Notes: a model not told the origin generated them from the letters alone. A DNA stretch of 64,000 nucleotides from Streptomyces sp. V4I2 (GCF_030817655.1 NZ_JAUSZM010000003.1:6758001-6822000); one strand, 5' to 3'; counted from the first letter of the stretch, positions 1 through 8,801 are shown. Translations and numbers: made by a program.

Positions 1-1
1 G

Positions 2-811
2 CACGGCGGTGCGGTATTGCCGGGCGGGTTCACGCGAGAATCCGGCTTTCCGCAGAAATCCCATCTCGCGACCGCCGAGAAGACGGCCATCGCCGATCTC
101 GCCGCGAGCTTCGTCGAAGAGGGCGAAGCCATCGTGGTCGGTGCGGGAACCACCACACAGGAGCTGGCCCGCCGGCTCGCCCGGGTGCCCGGGCTGACCG
201 TCGTCACCAACTCCCTGCTGGTGGCCCAGGCCTTGGCCCATGCCAACCGCGTGGAGGTCGTCATGACCGGCGGCACCCTCCGCGGGTCCAACTACGCCCT
301 CGTCGGCAGCGGTGCCGAACAGTCCCTCCAGGGGCTCAGAGTGTCGCGGGCCTTCCTCTCCGGGAGTGGACTGACCGCCGAGCGCGGGCTCTCCACGTCC
401 AACATGCTCTCCGCGTCCGTCGACCGCGCGCTGGTGCAGGCCGCCTCCGAGGTCGTGGTCCTCGCCGACCACACCAAACTCGGCACCGACACCATGTTCC
501 AGACCGTGCCGACGGACCTCATCACCCGCCTCGTGACGGACGAACCGCCCGTCCACGACGACCGCGCGGCCACCGAACTCCAGGCCCTCGCCGACCAGGG
601 GGTGCAGATCGCCGTCGCCGGTGCGTCGGAGCAGCCGGGGGGTGATCAGGTCCCGGCGCGCCGACAGCACCAGCGCCGGGACGTGCCCCTGCCGGGCCCG
701 CGTCGCGGCCAGGTCCCGGGCGGCGCTCCGGGACTGCGCTCCGCGACGGCCCTGGGCGAGCAGACGCCGGGCACCGAACGGGCGCGGGTCGCGGATCTGC
801 GGCGGCGTTGA
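2..811 (+). CDS. DeoR/GlpR-family transcriptional regulator, C-terminal part (5' end outside window)
   Basis: The open frame enters at the left edge, so the N-terminal winged HTH that binds DNA is not visible. What remains is the DeoR C-terminal sensor domain. It contains VVGAGTTTQELARRL and LTVVTNSLLVAQAL, typical of the sugar-phosphate isomerase-like fold that binds phosphorylated sugars in this family, and the conserved tail motif VVVLADHTKLG (about residues 150-160 of the visible part). The last 65 or so residues are Arg/Pro/Gly-rich and look like a poorly conserved tail. It probably represses a sugar-utilisation operon outside the window. It is followed by a strong hairpin that separates it from the convergent carboxylase gene. 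Confidence 0.85.
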   Translation, partial: HGGAVLPGGFTRESGFPQKSHLATAEKTAIADLAASFVEEGEAIVVGAGTTTQELARRLARVPGLTVVTNSLLVAQALAHANRVEVVMTGGTLRGSNYALVGSGAEQSLQGLRVSRAFLSGSGLTAERGLSTSNMLSASVDRALVQAASEVVVLADHTKLGTDTMFQTVPTDLITRLVTDEPPVHDDRAATELQALADQGVQIAVAGASEQPGGDQVPARRQHQRRDVPLPGPRRGQVPGGAPGLRSATALGEQTPGTERARVADLRRR

Positions 812-929
812 ACTGCCGTGGTGGCGAACCCTGACACCCCCGCAGTGCCAAGTCGGCATGGGTGATCGGTATGAAGCTCCGGAAACAGCGTGCGTGTGTA
901 CCCGACAGGCAGGTCGTCAGCGACGCCAC

Positions 930-972
930 GAGGCGCCCGGCGGACTGAAGTGATCAGTCCGCCGGGCGCCTC
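930..972. terminator. Bidirectional hairpin terminator between the DeoR gene and accA2
   Basis: A perfect 19-bp inverted repeat (930-948 pairs with 954-972) encloses a 5-nt loop AGTGA. It lies 118 nt after the DeoR stop and 24 nt beyond the accA2 stop, so it can end transcription from both convergent genes. There is no T-tract, as is common in high-GC actinobacteria. Confidence 0.8.
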
Positions 973-995
973 GGGACGTCGTACCGGAAAGGCCG

Positions 996-2768
996 TCAGT
1001 CCTTGATCTCGCAGATCGCCGCGCCGGACGTGATCGACGCGCCGACGTCGGCGGACAGGCCCTTGATGGTGCCGGCCTTGTGCGCGTTCAGCGGCTGTTC
1101 CATCTTCATCGCCTCGAGTACGACGATCAGGTCGCCCTCCTGGACCTCCTGGCCCTCCTCGACCGCGATCTTGACGATCGTGCCCTGCATCGGAGAGGCG
1201 AGGGTGTCGCCGGAGGCCGCCGGGCCGGACTTCTTGGCCGCGCGGCGCTTGGGCTTGGCGCCCGCCGCGAGGCCGGTGCGGGCCAGGGACATGCCCAGCG
1301 AGACCGGGAGGGAGACCTCCAGGCGCTTGCCGCCGACCTCGACGACCACCGTCTCGCGGCCCGCTTCCTCGTCGACCTCGATGTCCGTGAGGGCGGCGAA
1401 GGGCTTGATCTCGTTGACGAACTCGGTCTCGATCCAGCGGGTGTGGACCGTGAAGGGGTCGGCGGAGCCGGTCAGCTCGGGGGCGAACGCCGGGTCCTTG
1501 ACGACCGCGCGGTGGAACGGGATGGCGGTGGCCATGCCCTCGACCTGGAACTCCTCCAGGGCGCGGGCGGCCCGCTGGAGGGCCTGCTCGCGGGTGGCGC
1601 CGGTGACGATCAGCTTGGCCAGCAGCGAGTCCCAGGCCGGGCCGATGACCGAGCCGGACTCGACGCCCGCGTCCAGGCGGACGCCCGGGCCGGACGGCGT
1701 GGCGAAGGTGGTGACGGTGCCGGGGGCCGGGAGGAAGCCCCGGCCCGGGTCCTCGCCGTTGATGCGGAACTCGAAGGAGTGGCCGCGCAGCTCGGGGTCG
1801 CCGTAGCCGAGTTCCTCGCCGTCGGCGATGCGGAACATCTCGCGGACGAGGTCGATGCCGGCGACCTCCTCGGTGACCGGGTGCTCCACCTGGAGGCGGG
1901 TGTTGACCTCCAGGAAGGAGATCGTGCCGTCGACGCCGACCAGGAACTCCACCGTGCCGGCGCCGACGTAGCCGGCCTCCTTGAGGATGGCCTTGGAGGA
2001 GGCGTACAGCTCGGCGACCTGCGCGTCGGAGAGGAAGGGAGCCGGGGCCTCCTCGACCAGCTTCTGGTGGCGGCGCTGGAGGGAGCAGTCGCGGGTGGAG
2101 ACCACGACCACGTTGCCGTGCTGGTCGGCCAGGCACTGGGTCTCGACGTGCCGGGGCTTGTCGAGGTAGCGCTCGACGAAGCACTCGCCGCGCCCGAAGG
2201 CGGCGACCGCCTCGCGGACCGCCGAGTCGTACAGCTCGGGCACCTCTTCGAGGGTGCGGGCGACCTTCAGGCCGCGCCCGCCACCACCGAAGGCGGCCTT
2301 GATCGCGATGGGCAGGCCGTGCTCCCGGGCGAAGGCGACGACCTCCTCGGCACCGCTCACCGGGTCCGGCGTGCCGGCGACCAGCGGGGCGCCGGCGCGC
2401 TGGGCGATGTGCCGGGCGGCCACCTTGTCGCCGAGGTCGCGGATGGCCTGCGGCGGCGGGCCGATCCAGATCAGCCCCGCGTCCCCGACCGCCTGGGCGA
2501 AGTCGGCGTTCTCGGAGAGGAATCCGTAGCCGGGATGGATGGCGTCGGCGCCGGACTCACGCGCCGCGTTCAGCACCTTCTCGATGTCGAGATAGCTGGT
2601 CGCGGGAGTGTCACCGCCCAGGGCGAACGCCTCATCCGCGGCGCGGACATGCAGAGCGTCCCGGTCCGGGTCGGCGTAGACGGCCACGCTCGCGATACCG
2701 GCATCCCGGCAGGCCCGGGCCACGCGGACAGCGATTTCGCCACGGTTGGCGATGAGCACCTTGCGCAC
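996..2768 (-). CDS. accA2: Acyl-CoA carboxylase alpha chain (biotin carboxylase + biotin carboxyl carrier)
   Basis: This is the biotinylated alpha subunit of acetyl/propionyl-CoA carboxylase. It carboxylates biotin with ATP and bicarbonate and passes the carboxyl group to a beta subunit, giving malonyl- or methylmalonyl-CoA for fatty acids and polyketides. The start is the GTG at 2768, giving VRKVLIANRGEIAVRV, preceded by a strong AAGGAGGGA site; an upstream in-frame ATG adds 18 unlikely residues. The order is a biotin carboxylase domain (about 1-450, with the ATP-grasp Gly-rich loop FGGGGRGLKV), a linker, and a C-terminal carrier domain with the biotinylation motif EAMKMEQ, Lys about 555. 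The length of 590 aa matches Streptomyces AccA proteins. The partner genes pccB and pccE lie 3 kb away, with the biotin ligase just beyond them. Confidence 0.95.
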   Translation of the reverse strand: MRKVLIANRGEIAVRVARACRDAGIASVAVYADPDRDALHVRAADEAFALGGDTPATSYLDIEKVLNAARESGADAIHPGYGFLSENADFAQAVGDAGLIWIGPPPQAIRDLGDKVAARHIAQRAGAPLVAGTPDPVSGAEEVVAFAREHGLPIAIKAAFGGGGRGLKVARTLEEVPELYDSAVREAVAAFGRGECFVERYLDKPRHVETQCLADQHGNVVVVSTRDCSLQRRHQKLVEEAPAPFLSDAQVAELYASSKAILKEAGYVGAGTVEFLVGVDGTISFLEVNTRLQVEHPVTEEVAGIDLVREMFRIADGEELGYGDPELRGHSFEFRINGEDPGRGFLPAPGTVTTFATPSGPGVRLDAGVESGSVIGPAWDSLLAKLIVTGATREQALQRAARALEEFQVEGMATAIPFHRAVVKDPAFAPELTGSADPFTVHTRWIETEFVNEIKPFAALTDIEVDEEAGRETVVVEVGGKRLEVSLPVSLGMSLARTGLAAGAKPKRRAAKKSGPAASGDTLASPMQGTIVKIAVEEGQEVQEGDLIVVLEAMKMEQPLNAHKAGTIKGLSADVGASITSGAAICEIKD

Positions 2769-3141
2769 GATTGAGGCTCCCTCCTTGAAACAAGCCGAGT
2801 TTAGGGACTGCCGACACGACACTTCGACCCGTCCCCACTGGTGAGCTTGCCCACACGGAGCGTGATAGGGGGCTCGCCCGACCGCGAAATCCCTTGTCGC
2901 ACCTAGGTAGGCAGGACTCCTGCCGAAACCCTAGCCCTCCTTTGTGGCCAAGGTCTCTATGAGAGCGTGCTGCGGGCCACAGGGTTTCTTTGTGGAGTCC
3001 CTACGAATGGCCCAATGATTCTTTGCCCTCCGCCGGACTCTTGTCCGTGGGTTTACCCGTTAGTAGCGTTCGGTCTGTCCCGAACGCTACTTCGGGTAAC
3101 GGCAGCCTTGCTCGAGTGGTACTCGAACAGCTCGGAAGTGG
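2769..3141. other. Divergent intergenic region between accA2 and a membrane-protein gene
   Basis: These 373 nt have no credible coding frame. They carry the promoters of both flanking genes and an inverted repeat at 3063-3090 (listed separately). A second short dyad, TCGAGT-GGT-ACTCGA, lies at 3112-3126 close to the rightward start codon. I could not assign -10/-35 boxes with confidence. Confidence 0.6.
3063..3090. promoter_or_regulatory. 11-bp inverted repeat, candidate operator or leader hairpin
   Basis: GTAGCGTTCGG (3063-3073) and CCGAACGCTAC (3080-3090) are perfect inverse complements with a 6-nt spacer. The repeat is 52 nt upstream of the rightward membrane-protein start. It could be a regulator-binding site or an mRNA leader stem; the sequence alone does not decide. 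Confidence 0.4.
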
Positions 3142-3636
3142 GTGGGACCGGTGGTGCGCAGACCGGTGGCGTGGATCGTGGCGGTCGTGCTCTTCGTCGA
3201 GGCGCTCGGGGTCGTCGGGCTGAACTGGATCCTGGGGACCGTCGTCGACAACCAGCAGATGTCCCTGGCGGGCCTCGACCCGGACGTGATGTCCACGTCG
3301 TCGAAGGTGGGCGGCTTCGTCTTCGGCCTCTACTTCGTGCTGTGCGGCGTGGTCGCGCTCCTGGTCGCCCTGCGCAACCGCCCGCCGGCCGGCCTCGGCC
3401 GCGTCCTGCTGATCAGCGCGGCCGTGGTGCACGCCCTGCTGGGCGCGTTCGCGTGGGGGCTGATGGGTCGGCCCGAGTTCGTGTTCATGATGGTGGTGCT
3501 GGCGCTCATCGTGCTGCTGCTGATGACGTACGACAGGCAGGGTGAATCCGGGTCCGGGCCCGCCGACGCGGCGCCGGACGGCACCAAGGGCGGCGGCTCG
3601 CCGCTCACGCCCCCGCAGGCGCCCAGCACCCCCTGA
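3142..3636 (+). CDS. Small integral membrane protein of unknown function
   Basis: This is a 164-residue protein with four hydrophobic segments, at about residues 8-28 (WIVAVVLFVEALGVVGLNWI), 55-75, 88-108 and 113-130. The C-terminal tail is polar and Pro/Gly-rich and probably cytoplasmic. I recognise no domain. The start is one of several GTG codons (3142, 3151, 3154); 3142 is chosen because GGAAG lies just upstream. It is divergent from accA2, and its stop lies 14 nt from the convergent maf stop. Similar four-helix proteins accompany accA2 in Streptomyces as far as I recall, but no role is known to me. Confidence 0.7.
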   Translation: MGPVVRRPVAWIVAVVLFVEALGVVGLNWILGTVVDNQQMSLAGLDPDVMSTSSKVGGFVFGLYFVLCGVVALLVALRNRPPAGLGRVLLISAAVVHALLGAFAWGLMGRPEFVFMMVVLALIVLLLMTYDRQGESGSGPADAAPDGTKGGGSPLTPPQAPSTP

Positions 3637-3649
3637 CCGCCCCTCCCGG

Positions 3650-4270
3650 TCACTTGTCTCCGGGCGTCCAGAGCTCCGTGATGCCGACGCCCAGTTGGGC
3701 CAGCAGCCGCCGTACGAGGGGCAGGCTGATGCCGATCACGGTGCCGTGGTCGCCGTCGATGCCGTCGATGAAGGGGGCCGAGCGGCCGTCGAGGGTGAAC
3801 GCCCCGGCGACGTGGAGGGGCTCGCCCGAAGCGACGTACGCGGCGATCTCCTCGTCGGTCGGCTCGCCGAAGCGGACGACGGTGGAGGCGGTGGCGGAGG
3901 CGTACCGGCCGCTGCGCGTGTCGTAGATGCAGTGCCCGGTCTGGAGCGTGCCGGCGCGGCCGCGCATGGACTTCCAGCGGGCGGTGGCCTCCTCGGCGTC
4001 CGCCGGCTTGCCCAGGGCCTCGCCGTCCAGGTCGAGCACCGAGTCGCAGCCGATCACCAGGGCGCCCTTGACCTCGGGCTTCGCCGCCACCACGGAGGCC
4101 TTCGCCTCGGCCAGGGCGAGGGCCAGCTCGGCGGGGGTCGGCGCGCTGACGGCGTCCTCGTCGACGCCGCTCACGATCACCTCGGGGTCGAGACCGGCCT
4201 GGCGGAGCAGGCCGAGCCGGGCGGGGGACTGGGAGGCGAGGACGAGTCGGCGGCGCGGCTGATCAGTCAT
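3650..4270 (-). CDS. maf: Maf-family nucleoside-triphosphate pyrophosphatase
   Basis: Maf/YhdE proteins hydrolyse non-canonical or specific nucleoside triphosphates to monophosphate and pyrophosphate, and are linked to control of septation. The family signature is clear at the N-terminus: RRRLVLASQSPARLGLLRQAG, where the S-x-S-P-x-R motif binds phosphate, followed by the conserved Asp/Glu segment VDEDA near residue 40. The Gly/Asp-rich core VIGCDSVL and KPADAEEA follow. The length of 206 aa is normal for the family. The start is the ATG at 4270. The downstream tail nearly meets the convergent membrane-protein gene, and a 42-residue membrane gene lies immediately upstream on the same strand, 33 nt away, likely in one transcript. 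Confidence 0.9.
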   Translation of the reverse strand: MTDQPRRRLVLASQSPARLGLLRQAGLDPEVIVSGVDEDAVSAPTPAELALALAEAKASVVAAKPEVKGALVIGCDSVLDLDGEALGKPADAEEATARWKSMRGRAGTLQTGHCIYDTRSGRYASATASTVVRFGEPTDEEIAAYVASGEPLHVAGAFTLDGRSAPFIDGIDGDHGTVIGISLPLVRRLLAQLGVGITELWTPGDK

Positions 4271-4303
4271 GCGGCCAGGGTATCGGCGGCCGTTCCAGGG
4301 GGC

Positions 4304-4432
4304 TCACCTCACCCCGAGCACGATCATCGCCAGCACCATGGCGAGCGCCATGAGGACACCCAGCCGCCGCAGCATGGCCTGCGTGTCACGCAGTTCCTTC
4401 GGCGGCTCGTTCTCGGGGTCGGACCACAGCAT
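4304..4432 (-). CDS. mmpB: 42-residue single-pass membrane protein upstream of maf (MmpB-like)
   Basis: This is a small conserved-looking ORF starting with MLWSDPENEPPKELRDTQ and ending with a hydrophobic helix LGVLMALAMVLAMIVLGV before a final Arg. The polar N-terminal 23 residues and one C-terminal transmembrane helix suggest an inner-membrane peptide with its N-terminus in the cytoplasm. The ATG at 4432 gives the complete frame; the TGA is at 4304-4306, 33 nt before maf. I recall a Streptomyces family called morphogenic membrane protein MmpB with this sequence type and position beside maf; the name is from memory. The reading frame, location and hydrophobicity are seen directly. Confidence 0.75.
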   Translation of the reverse strand: MLWSDPENEPPKELRDTQAMLRRLGVLMALAMVLAMIVLGVR

Positions 4433-4566
4433 GGTTTCCAGCGTGCGGCGGTTTCGTGGCGGGCGCCTGAGTACGCGTACTCAACTTCCCACCGGCCGGG
4501 TCGCTAAAAGGGTCTGTCGTTCCGTTAGTCTAAAGGAACTTCAGTCCCGTTTGGAGAGGGCGTGTC

Positions 4567-5691
4567 ATGTTCACCGCTGCCTGGACCGCGTCACCCCAGC
4601 TGCCCGCCGAGGGCTTCACCCCCAACTGGTCCCGGGAGGGCTTCTGGCGCCAGTCCGTCCGTCAGGTCGTACGGCTCACCGCGGGCGGCGGCCGGGCCCG
4701 GATCCGACTCTCGAACGCGTACGGCACCTCGGCGGTCCGCGTCGCGGGGGCCACCATCGGCCGGGCGGCCGCCGGGGCCGCGGTGGAGTCACCGGCGCGG
4801 CTCACCTTCGAGGGGGCGTACGACGTTTCGCTTCCGGCGCGGGGGCACGCCGTCAGTGACGCCGTCGGACTCGCCGTGGCGGCCGGAGAGCTGGTGACGG
4901 TCACGCTGTACTTCGACGCGACGACCGGTCCCGCGACCTTCCACGCCCAGGCCTTCACGACCAGCTACCGGGGCGAGGGCGACCTGCTCGCGGACACGGG
5001 CGGCGCGGGCTTCGACGCGAGCACCGAGTCCTGGTACTTCCTGTCCGCCGTCGAGGTCGACGCCGGCCGCACCGACGGCATCGCCCTCTTCGGCGACTCG
5101 ATCACCGACGGCTTCGGCTCCACGCCCGGCGCCGACCGCCGCTGGTCCGACGCGCTGGCGCGGCGCACCGGGCGGCCGGTCCTGAATGCCGGGATCGGCG
5201 GGAACCTGCTGCTCAACGACTCCGCGTGGTACGGGGAGAAGGGCGTCCACCGGTTGCGGCGGGACGTGCTGGAACTCGCGGGAGTGGACACCGTGGTCGT
5301 GCTGATCGGGCTGAACGACATCGGGTTCGGCGAGACCGACGAACAGCCGACGTACAAGCCGGCGCCGGTGGTGGAGGCGCCGGAAGTCGTCGCCGGGTAC
5401 CGGGAGTTGATACGGCAGGGGAAGGAGCGCGGGCTTCGGGTGATCGGCTGCACGCTGCTGCCGTTCGCGGGGTCGGACCACTGGGGTGAGCATGCGGCCA
5501 AGGTGAGCCACGAGGTCGACGAGTGGATCCGGTGCGCGGGGGAGTACGACGCGGTGGTGGATCTGCGGCGTGCCCTGGCCGATCCGGCGGACCCGGACCG
5601 GCTGCGGGCGTCGTACGACTTCGGCGATCACCTGCACCCGAACGACGTCGGGTACGAGGTGATGGCCGAAGTACTGTCAACAGTCCTCTAG
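4567..5691 (+). CDS. SGNH/GDSL-family hydrolase
   Basis: This is a 374-residue esterase/lipase-type hydrolase. The block-I motif FGDSITDGFGS (about residue 177) supplies the nucleophilic Ser. GIGGN follows as the oxyanion Gly, then VVLIGLNDIG as the block-III Asn, and DHLHPNDVGY near the C-terminus supplies the Asp-x-x-His pair. The first 160 residues form a beta-rich domain without a signal peptide, similar to the N-terminal jelly-roll found in many Streptomyces members. The ATG at 4567 has GGAGAGGG about 10 nt upstream. Its stop codon overlaps the convergent pccE stop by 4 nt. The substrate is unknown. Confidence 0.88.
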   Translation: MFTAAWTASPQLPAEGFTPNWSREGFWRQSVRQVVRLTAGGGRARIRLSNAYGTSAVRVAGATIGRAAAGAAVESPARLTFEGAYDVSLPARGHAVSDAVGLAVAAGELVTVTLYFDATTGPATFHAQAFTTSYRGEGDLLADTGGAGFDASTESWYFLSAVEVDAGRTDGIALFGDSITDGFGSTPGADRRWSDALARRTGRPVLNAGIGGNLLLNDSAWYGEKGVHRLRRDVLELAGVDTVVVLIGLNDIGFGETDEQPTYKPAPVVEAPEVVAGYRELIRQGKERGLRVIGCTLLPFAGSDHWGEHAAKVSHEVDEWIRCAGEYDAVVDLRRALADPADPDRLRASYDFGDHLHPNDVGYEVMAEVLSTVL

Positions 5692-5897
5692 CCCGGCCAG
5701 TAGGTGCGGCCCCACGCCGTCGGCCCCGGCTGCGGAAGCCGGTGTGCCGCGATGCGGGCCGGGTCCGCCCAGGCGTCCTGGGAGTCGGGTGCGCCGGGCG
5801 GGGTCGCTGCCGCCGCCGCGGCGCGGGCGCGGACCACCGCCAGAGCGGCTGCCAGCTCCTCCGGGGTCGGGTTGCCCCGTACCACCTTGATCGTCAT
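5688..5897 (-). CDS. pccE: Acyl-CoA carboxylase epsilon subunit
   Basis: A 69-residue protein starting MTIKVVRGNPTPEELAAALA and ending with GRTYWPG. This is the actinobacterial carboxylase epsilon pattern: a conserved I-x-V-V-x-G-x-P-x-x-E-E-L-A-A core and a terminal W-x-x-S/P-like segment. Epsilon subunits bind and stimulate the alpha-beta carboxylase complex. It starts 8 nt after the pccB stop and is clearly co-transcribed. The Ala-rich middle (residues 25-32) and the Pro-rich stretch are usual for the family, which is poorly conserved outside the N-terminus. Confidence 0.9.
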   Translation of the reverse strand: MTIKVVRGNPTPEELAAALAVVRARAAAAAATPPGAPDSQDAWADPARIAAHRLPQPGPTAWGRTYWPG

Positions 5898-5905
5898 GAC
5901 GGCTC

Positions 5906-7525
5906 CTAGAGGGGGATGTTGCCGTGCTTCTTCGGGGGCAGGGTTTCCCGCTTGGTACGCAGCTGACGCAGGCCCCGTACGACGTGCCGGCGGGTGTCGG
6001 ACGGCATGATCACGGAGTCGATGTAGCCGCGCTCGGCCGCGATGTAGGGGTTGAGGAGGGCGTCCTCGTACTCCTGGATGAGCCGCGCCCGGGTCGCCTC
6101 CAGGTCCCCGGCGGCCTCGGCCTCGGCGATGGTGCGGCGGTGCAGGATGTTGACCGCGCCCTGGGCGCCCATCACGGCGATCTGGGCGGTGGGCCAGGCC
6201 AGGTTGAGGTCGGCGCCCAGGTGCTTGGAGCCCATGACGTCGTAGGCGCCGCCGAAGGCCTTGCGGGTGATGACGGTGATGAGCGGGACCGTCGCCTCCG
6301 CGTAGGCGTAGATCAGCTTGGCGCCCCGGCGGATGATGCCGTCGTGCTCCTGGTCGACGCCCGGCAGGAAGCCGGGGACGTCCACGAAGGTGATGACCGG
6401 GACGTTGAAGGCGTCGCAGGTCCGCACGAAGCGGGCCGCCTTCTCGCTGGCCCTGATGTCGAGACAACCGGCGTACTGCATCGGCTGGTTGGCGACGATG
6501 CCGACGGGACGGCCCTCCACCCGCCCGAAGCCGGTGAGGATGTTCGGCGCGAACAGCGGCTGCGTCTCGAAGAACTCGGCGTCGTCCAGGACGTGCTCGA
6601 TCACCGTGTGCATGTCGTACGGCTGGTTCGCGCTGTCCGGGACGATCGCGTCCAGCTCGCGGTCCTCGTCGGTGACGGCGAGGTCCGCCTCCTCCGGGAA
6701 CGCCGGGGCCTCGCTGAGGTTGTTGGACGGCAGGTACGACAGCAGCTGCTTGACGTACTCGATGGCGTCCTTCTCGTCCCCGGCCATGTGGTGCGCCACA
6801 CCCGAGGCGGAGTTGTGGGTGCGGGCGCCGCCCAGCTCCTCCATGCCGACGTCCTCGCCGGTGACGGTCTTGATGACGTCCGGGCCGGTGATGAACATGT
6901 GCGAGGTCTGGTCGACCATGACGGTGAAGTCGGTGATCGCCGGGGAGTAGACCGCGCCGCCCGCGCAGGGGCCGACCACGAGGCTGATCTGCGGGATCAC
7001 GCCGGACGCGTGGGTGTTGCGGCGGAAGATCTCGCCGTACGCGCCGAGGGAGGCGACACCCTCCTGGATGCGGGCGCCGCCGGAGTCGTTGATACCGATG
7101 ACCGGGCAGCCGGTCTTCAGCGCGAAGTCCATCACCTTGACGATCTTCTGGCCGTAGACCTCGCCCAGGGCGCCGCCGAAGACGGTGAAGTCCTGGGAGA
7201 ACACGGCGACGGGGCGGCCGTCGACGGTTCCGTACCCGGTGACCACGCCGTCGCCGTACGGGCGGTTCTGGTCGAGGCCGAAGTTGGTGGAGCGGTGCCG
7301 GGCGAACTCGTCGAGCTCGACGAAGGAGTCCTCGTCGAGCAGCAGCTCGATCCGCTCCCGGGCCGTCAACTTGCCCTTGGCGTGCTGCTTTTCGACGGCG
7401 CGTGCGGAGCCGGCGTGCGTCGCTTCCTCGATGCGGCGCTGGAGATCCGCGAGCTTGCCCGCGGTGGTGTGGATGTCGATCCCTTGGGTCTCGTGGATCG
7501 CGTGACGCTCTTCCGGCTCGGACAT
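5906..7525 (-). CDS. pccB: Propionyl-CoA carboxylase beta (carboxyltransferase) chain
   Basis: This 539-aa carboxyltransferase moves the carboxyl group from biotin to acyl-CoA. It contains the crotonase-fold N and C halves, with oxyanion-hole glycines in INDSGGARIQEG and in RKAFGGAYDVMGSKH. The Asp in GAYDVMG (residue 429 here) aligns, by counting from the C-terminus, with Asp422 of S. coelicolor PccB. That residue is reported to favour propionyl-CoA, whereas AccB has Ile; the inference here is methylmalonyl-CoA synthesis. The C-terminus LPPKKHGNIPL is the family hallmark. It is followed 8 nt later by pccE. The start is the ATG at 7525; a nearby GTG cannot be excluded. Confidence 0.95.
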   Translation of the reverse strand: MSEPEERHAIHETQGIDIHTTAGKLADLQRRIEEATHAGSARAVEKQHAKGKLTARERIELLLDEDSFVELDEFARHRSTNFGLDQNRPYGDGVVTGYGTVDGRPVAVFSQDFTVFGGALGEVYGQKIVKVMDFALKTGCPVIGINDSGGARIQEGVASLGAYGEIFRRNTHASGVIPQISLVVGPCAGGAVYSPAITDFTVMVDQTSHMFITGPDVIKTVTGEDVGMEELGGARTHNSASGVAHHMAGDEKDAIEYVKQLLSYLPSNNLSEAPAFPEEADLAVTDEDRELDAIVPDSANQPYDMHTVIEHVLDDAEFFETQPLFAPNILTGFGRVEGRPVGIVANQPMQYAGCLDIRASEKAARFVRTCDAFNVPVITFVDVPGFLPGVDQEHDGIIRRGAKLIYAYAEATVPLITVITRKAFGGAYDVMGSKHLGADLNLAWPTAQIAVMGAQGAVNILHRRTIAEAEAAGDLEATRARLIQEYEDALLNPYIAAERGYIDSVIMPSDTRRHVVRGLRQLRTKRETLPPKKHGNIPL

Positions 7526-7777
7526 CGGGATGCGGCTCCCTGCCTGCTCAAAAGGGGGGACGGTTACTCATCCGTAGAGTAGTGCGGTGCCTACCTATCG
7601 GCAGTGCGGCGTTTACCACACTCCCCACCCCTTCCGGTTGTACGATCGGTGCGTCGCGGCGGGACACGCCGGAGGGGTGACATCGCGAGAGTGATCGAGC
7701 GCCCGTGAACCTCAGCCTTTCACCGGGCTGGAATCCACCTCTGCGGGGTGGAGGATGTCAAACCTAGGGTGGGTTGC

Positions 7778-8680
7778 ATGACGACGCCACCAGGTGCAGA
7801 AGGAAACCCGCTCAACGGGCCCCACGAGCCGGGGCCGGACCGATGGTCCGACCTCGGCCGCCCACCCCTTAACGCCGCCGCTTTGCGGCGAGGGCTGGTG
7901 AAGGACGGCGGGCACGGCGGGCTCTATTGCGACATCGAGGTCGTGCAGCTCACCGGCTCCACGAACGCCGACCTGGTGGCCCTGGCCACCGAGGGCAGGG
8001 CGGAGGAGGGTGCCGTCCTCGTCGCCGAGGAGCAGACTGCCGGCAAGGGGCGCCTTGACAGGCAGTGGACGGCACCGCCCCGCTCGGGGCTGTTCTTCTC
8101 CGTCCTGCTGAAGCCGGGCGGGATCCCGGTGGCCCGCTGGGGCTGGCTGCCGCTGCTCACCGGGGTGGCGGTGGCGACGGGGCTGTCGCGGGTGGCGGGC
8201 GTCGACACGGCACTCAAGTGGCCCAACGACCTGCTGGTGACCGTGGGCGGCGAGGAACGCAAGGCCGGCGGCATCCTCGCCGAGCGGGCCGGGGACGACG
8301 GGGTGGTCGTCGGGATCGGCATCAATGTCAGCCTGCGCGCGGACGAGCTGCCGGTGCCGCAGGCCGGGTCGCTGGCGCTGGCGGGCGCCGTGAGCACGGA
8401 CCGGGATCCGCTGCTGCGGGGGGTGCTGCGGTCGCTGGAGGAGTGGTACGGGCGCTGGCGGGCGGCCGGGGGCGATCCGGTGACGAGCGGTTTGCAGGAG
8501 ACGTATGCGGCGGGATGCGCGACGTTGGGAAGGGTGGTGCGGGCGGAGCTGCCGGGAAATCGGTCGGTGGTCGGCGAGGCGGTGGCGGTCGACGGGGACG
8601 GGCGGCTCGTGATCGCCACGGAGGAGGGAGTGCAGGAGCCGGTGGGGGCGGGGGACGTGGTGCACCTGCGGCCCGCGTAG
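7778..8680 (+). CDS. birA: Biotin--[acetyl-CoA-carboxylase] ligase (class I, no DNA-binding domain)
   Basis: This enzyme activates biotin with ATP and attaches it to the AccA carrier lysine. Motifs visible in the 300 residues are TGSTNADLV (about 59-67), the biotinyl-AMP loop TAGKGRLDRQW (88-97, equivalent to GRGRxGRxW) and KWPNDLLV. A small C-terminal SH3-like domain ends the protein. Only about 55 residues precede the catalytic core and they show no HTH, so unlike E. coli BirA this is a ligase without repressor function. The ATG at 7778 is chosen over an in-frame start 30 nt upstream. It is divergent from pccB, so the ligase sits beside the genes whose product it modifies. Confidence 0.93.
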   Translation: MTTPPGAEGNPLNGPHEPGPDRWSDLGRPPLNAAALRRGLVKDGGHGGLYCDIEVVQLTGSTNADLVALATEGRAEEGAVLVAEEQTAGKGRLDRQWTAPPRSGLFFSVLLKPGGIPVARWGWLPLLTGVAVATGLSRVAGVDTALKWPNDLLVTVGGEERKAGGILAERAGDDGVVVGIGINVSLRADELPVPQAGSLALAGAVSTDRDPLLRGVLRSLEEWYGRWRAAGGDPVTSGLQETYAAGCATLGRVVRAELPGNRSVVGEAVAVDGDGRLVIATEEGVQEPVGAGDVVHLRPA

Positions 8681-8801
8681 GGGACTGGGGGCGGCCCCGG
8701 ACGTGAAGCCCCTCTCTCCTCCCGGAGTGAGCTGGCGCACACCTGCCGTAGAGTTGAGGCCGGTCGATACCTGACCGTGACAGATCGGAAGGGCAGCAGG
8801 C

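Noticed and set aside
1080..2774. Long plus-strand ORF (564 aa) over accA2
   Set aside because: It is the antisense shadow of the biotin carboxylase gene; its translation is Arg/Gly/Asp-rich with no domain, as expected from high-GC codon bias.
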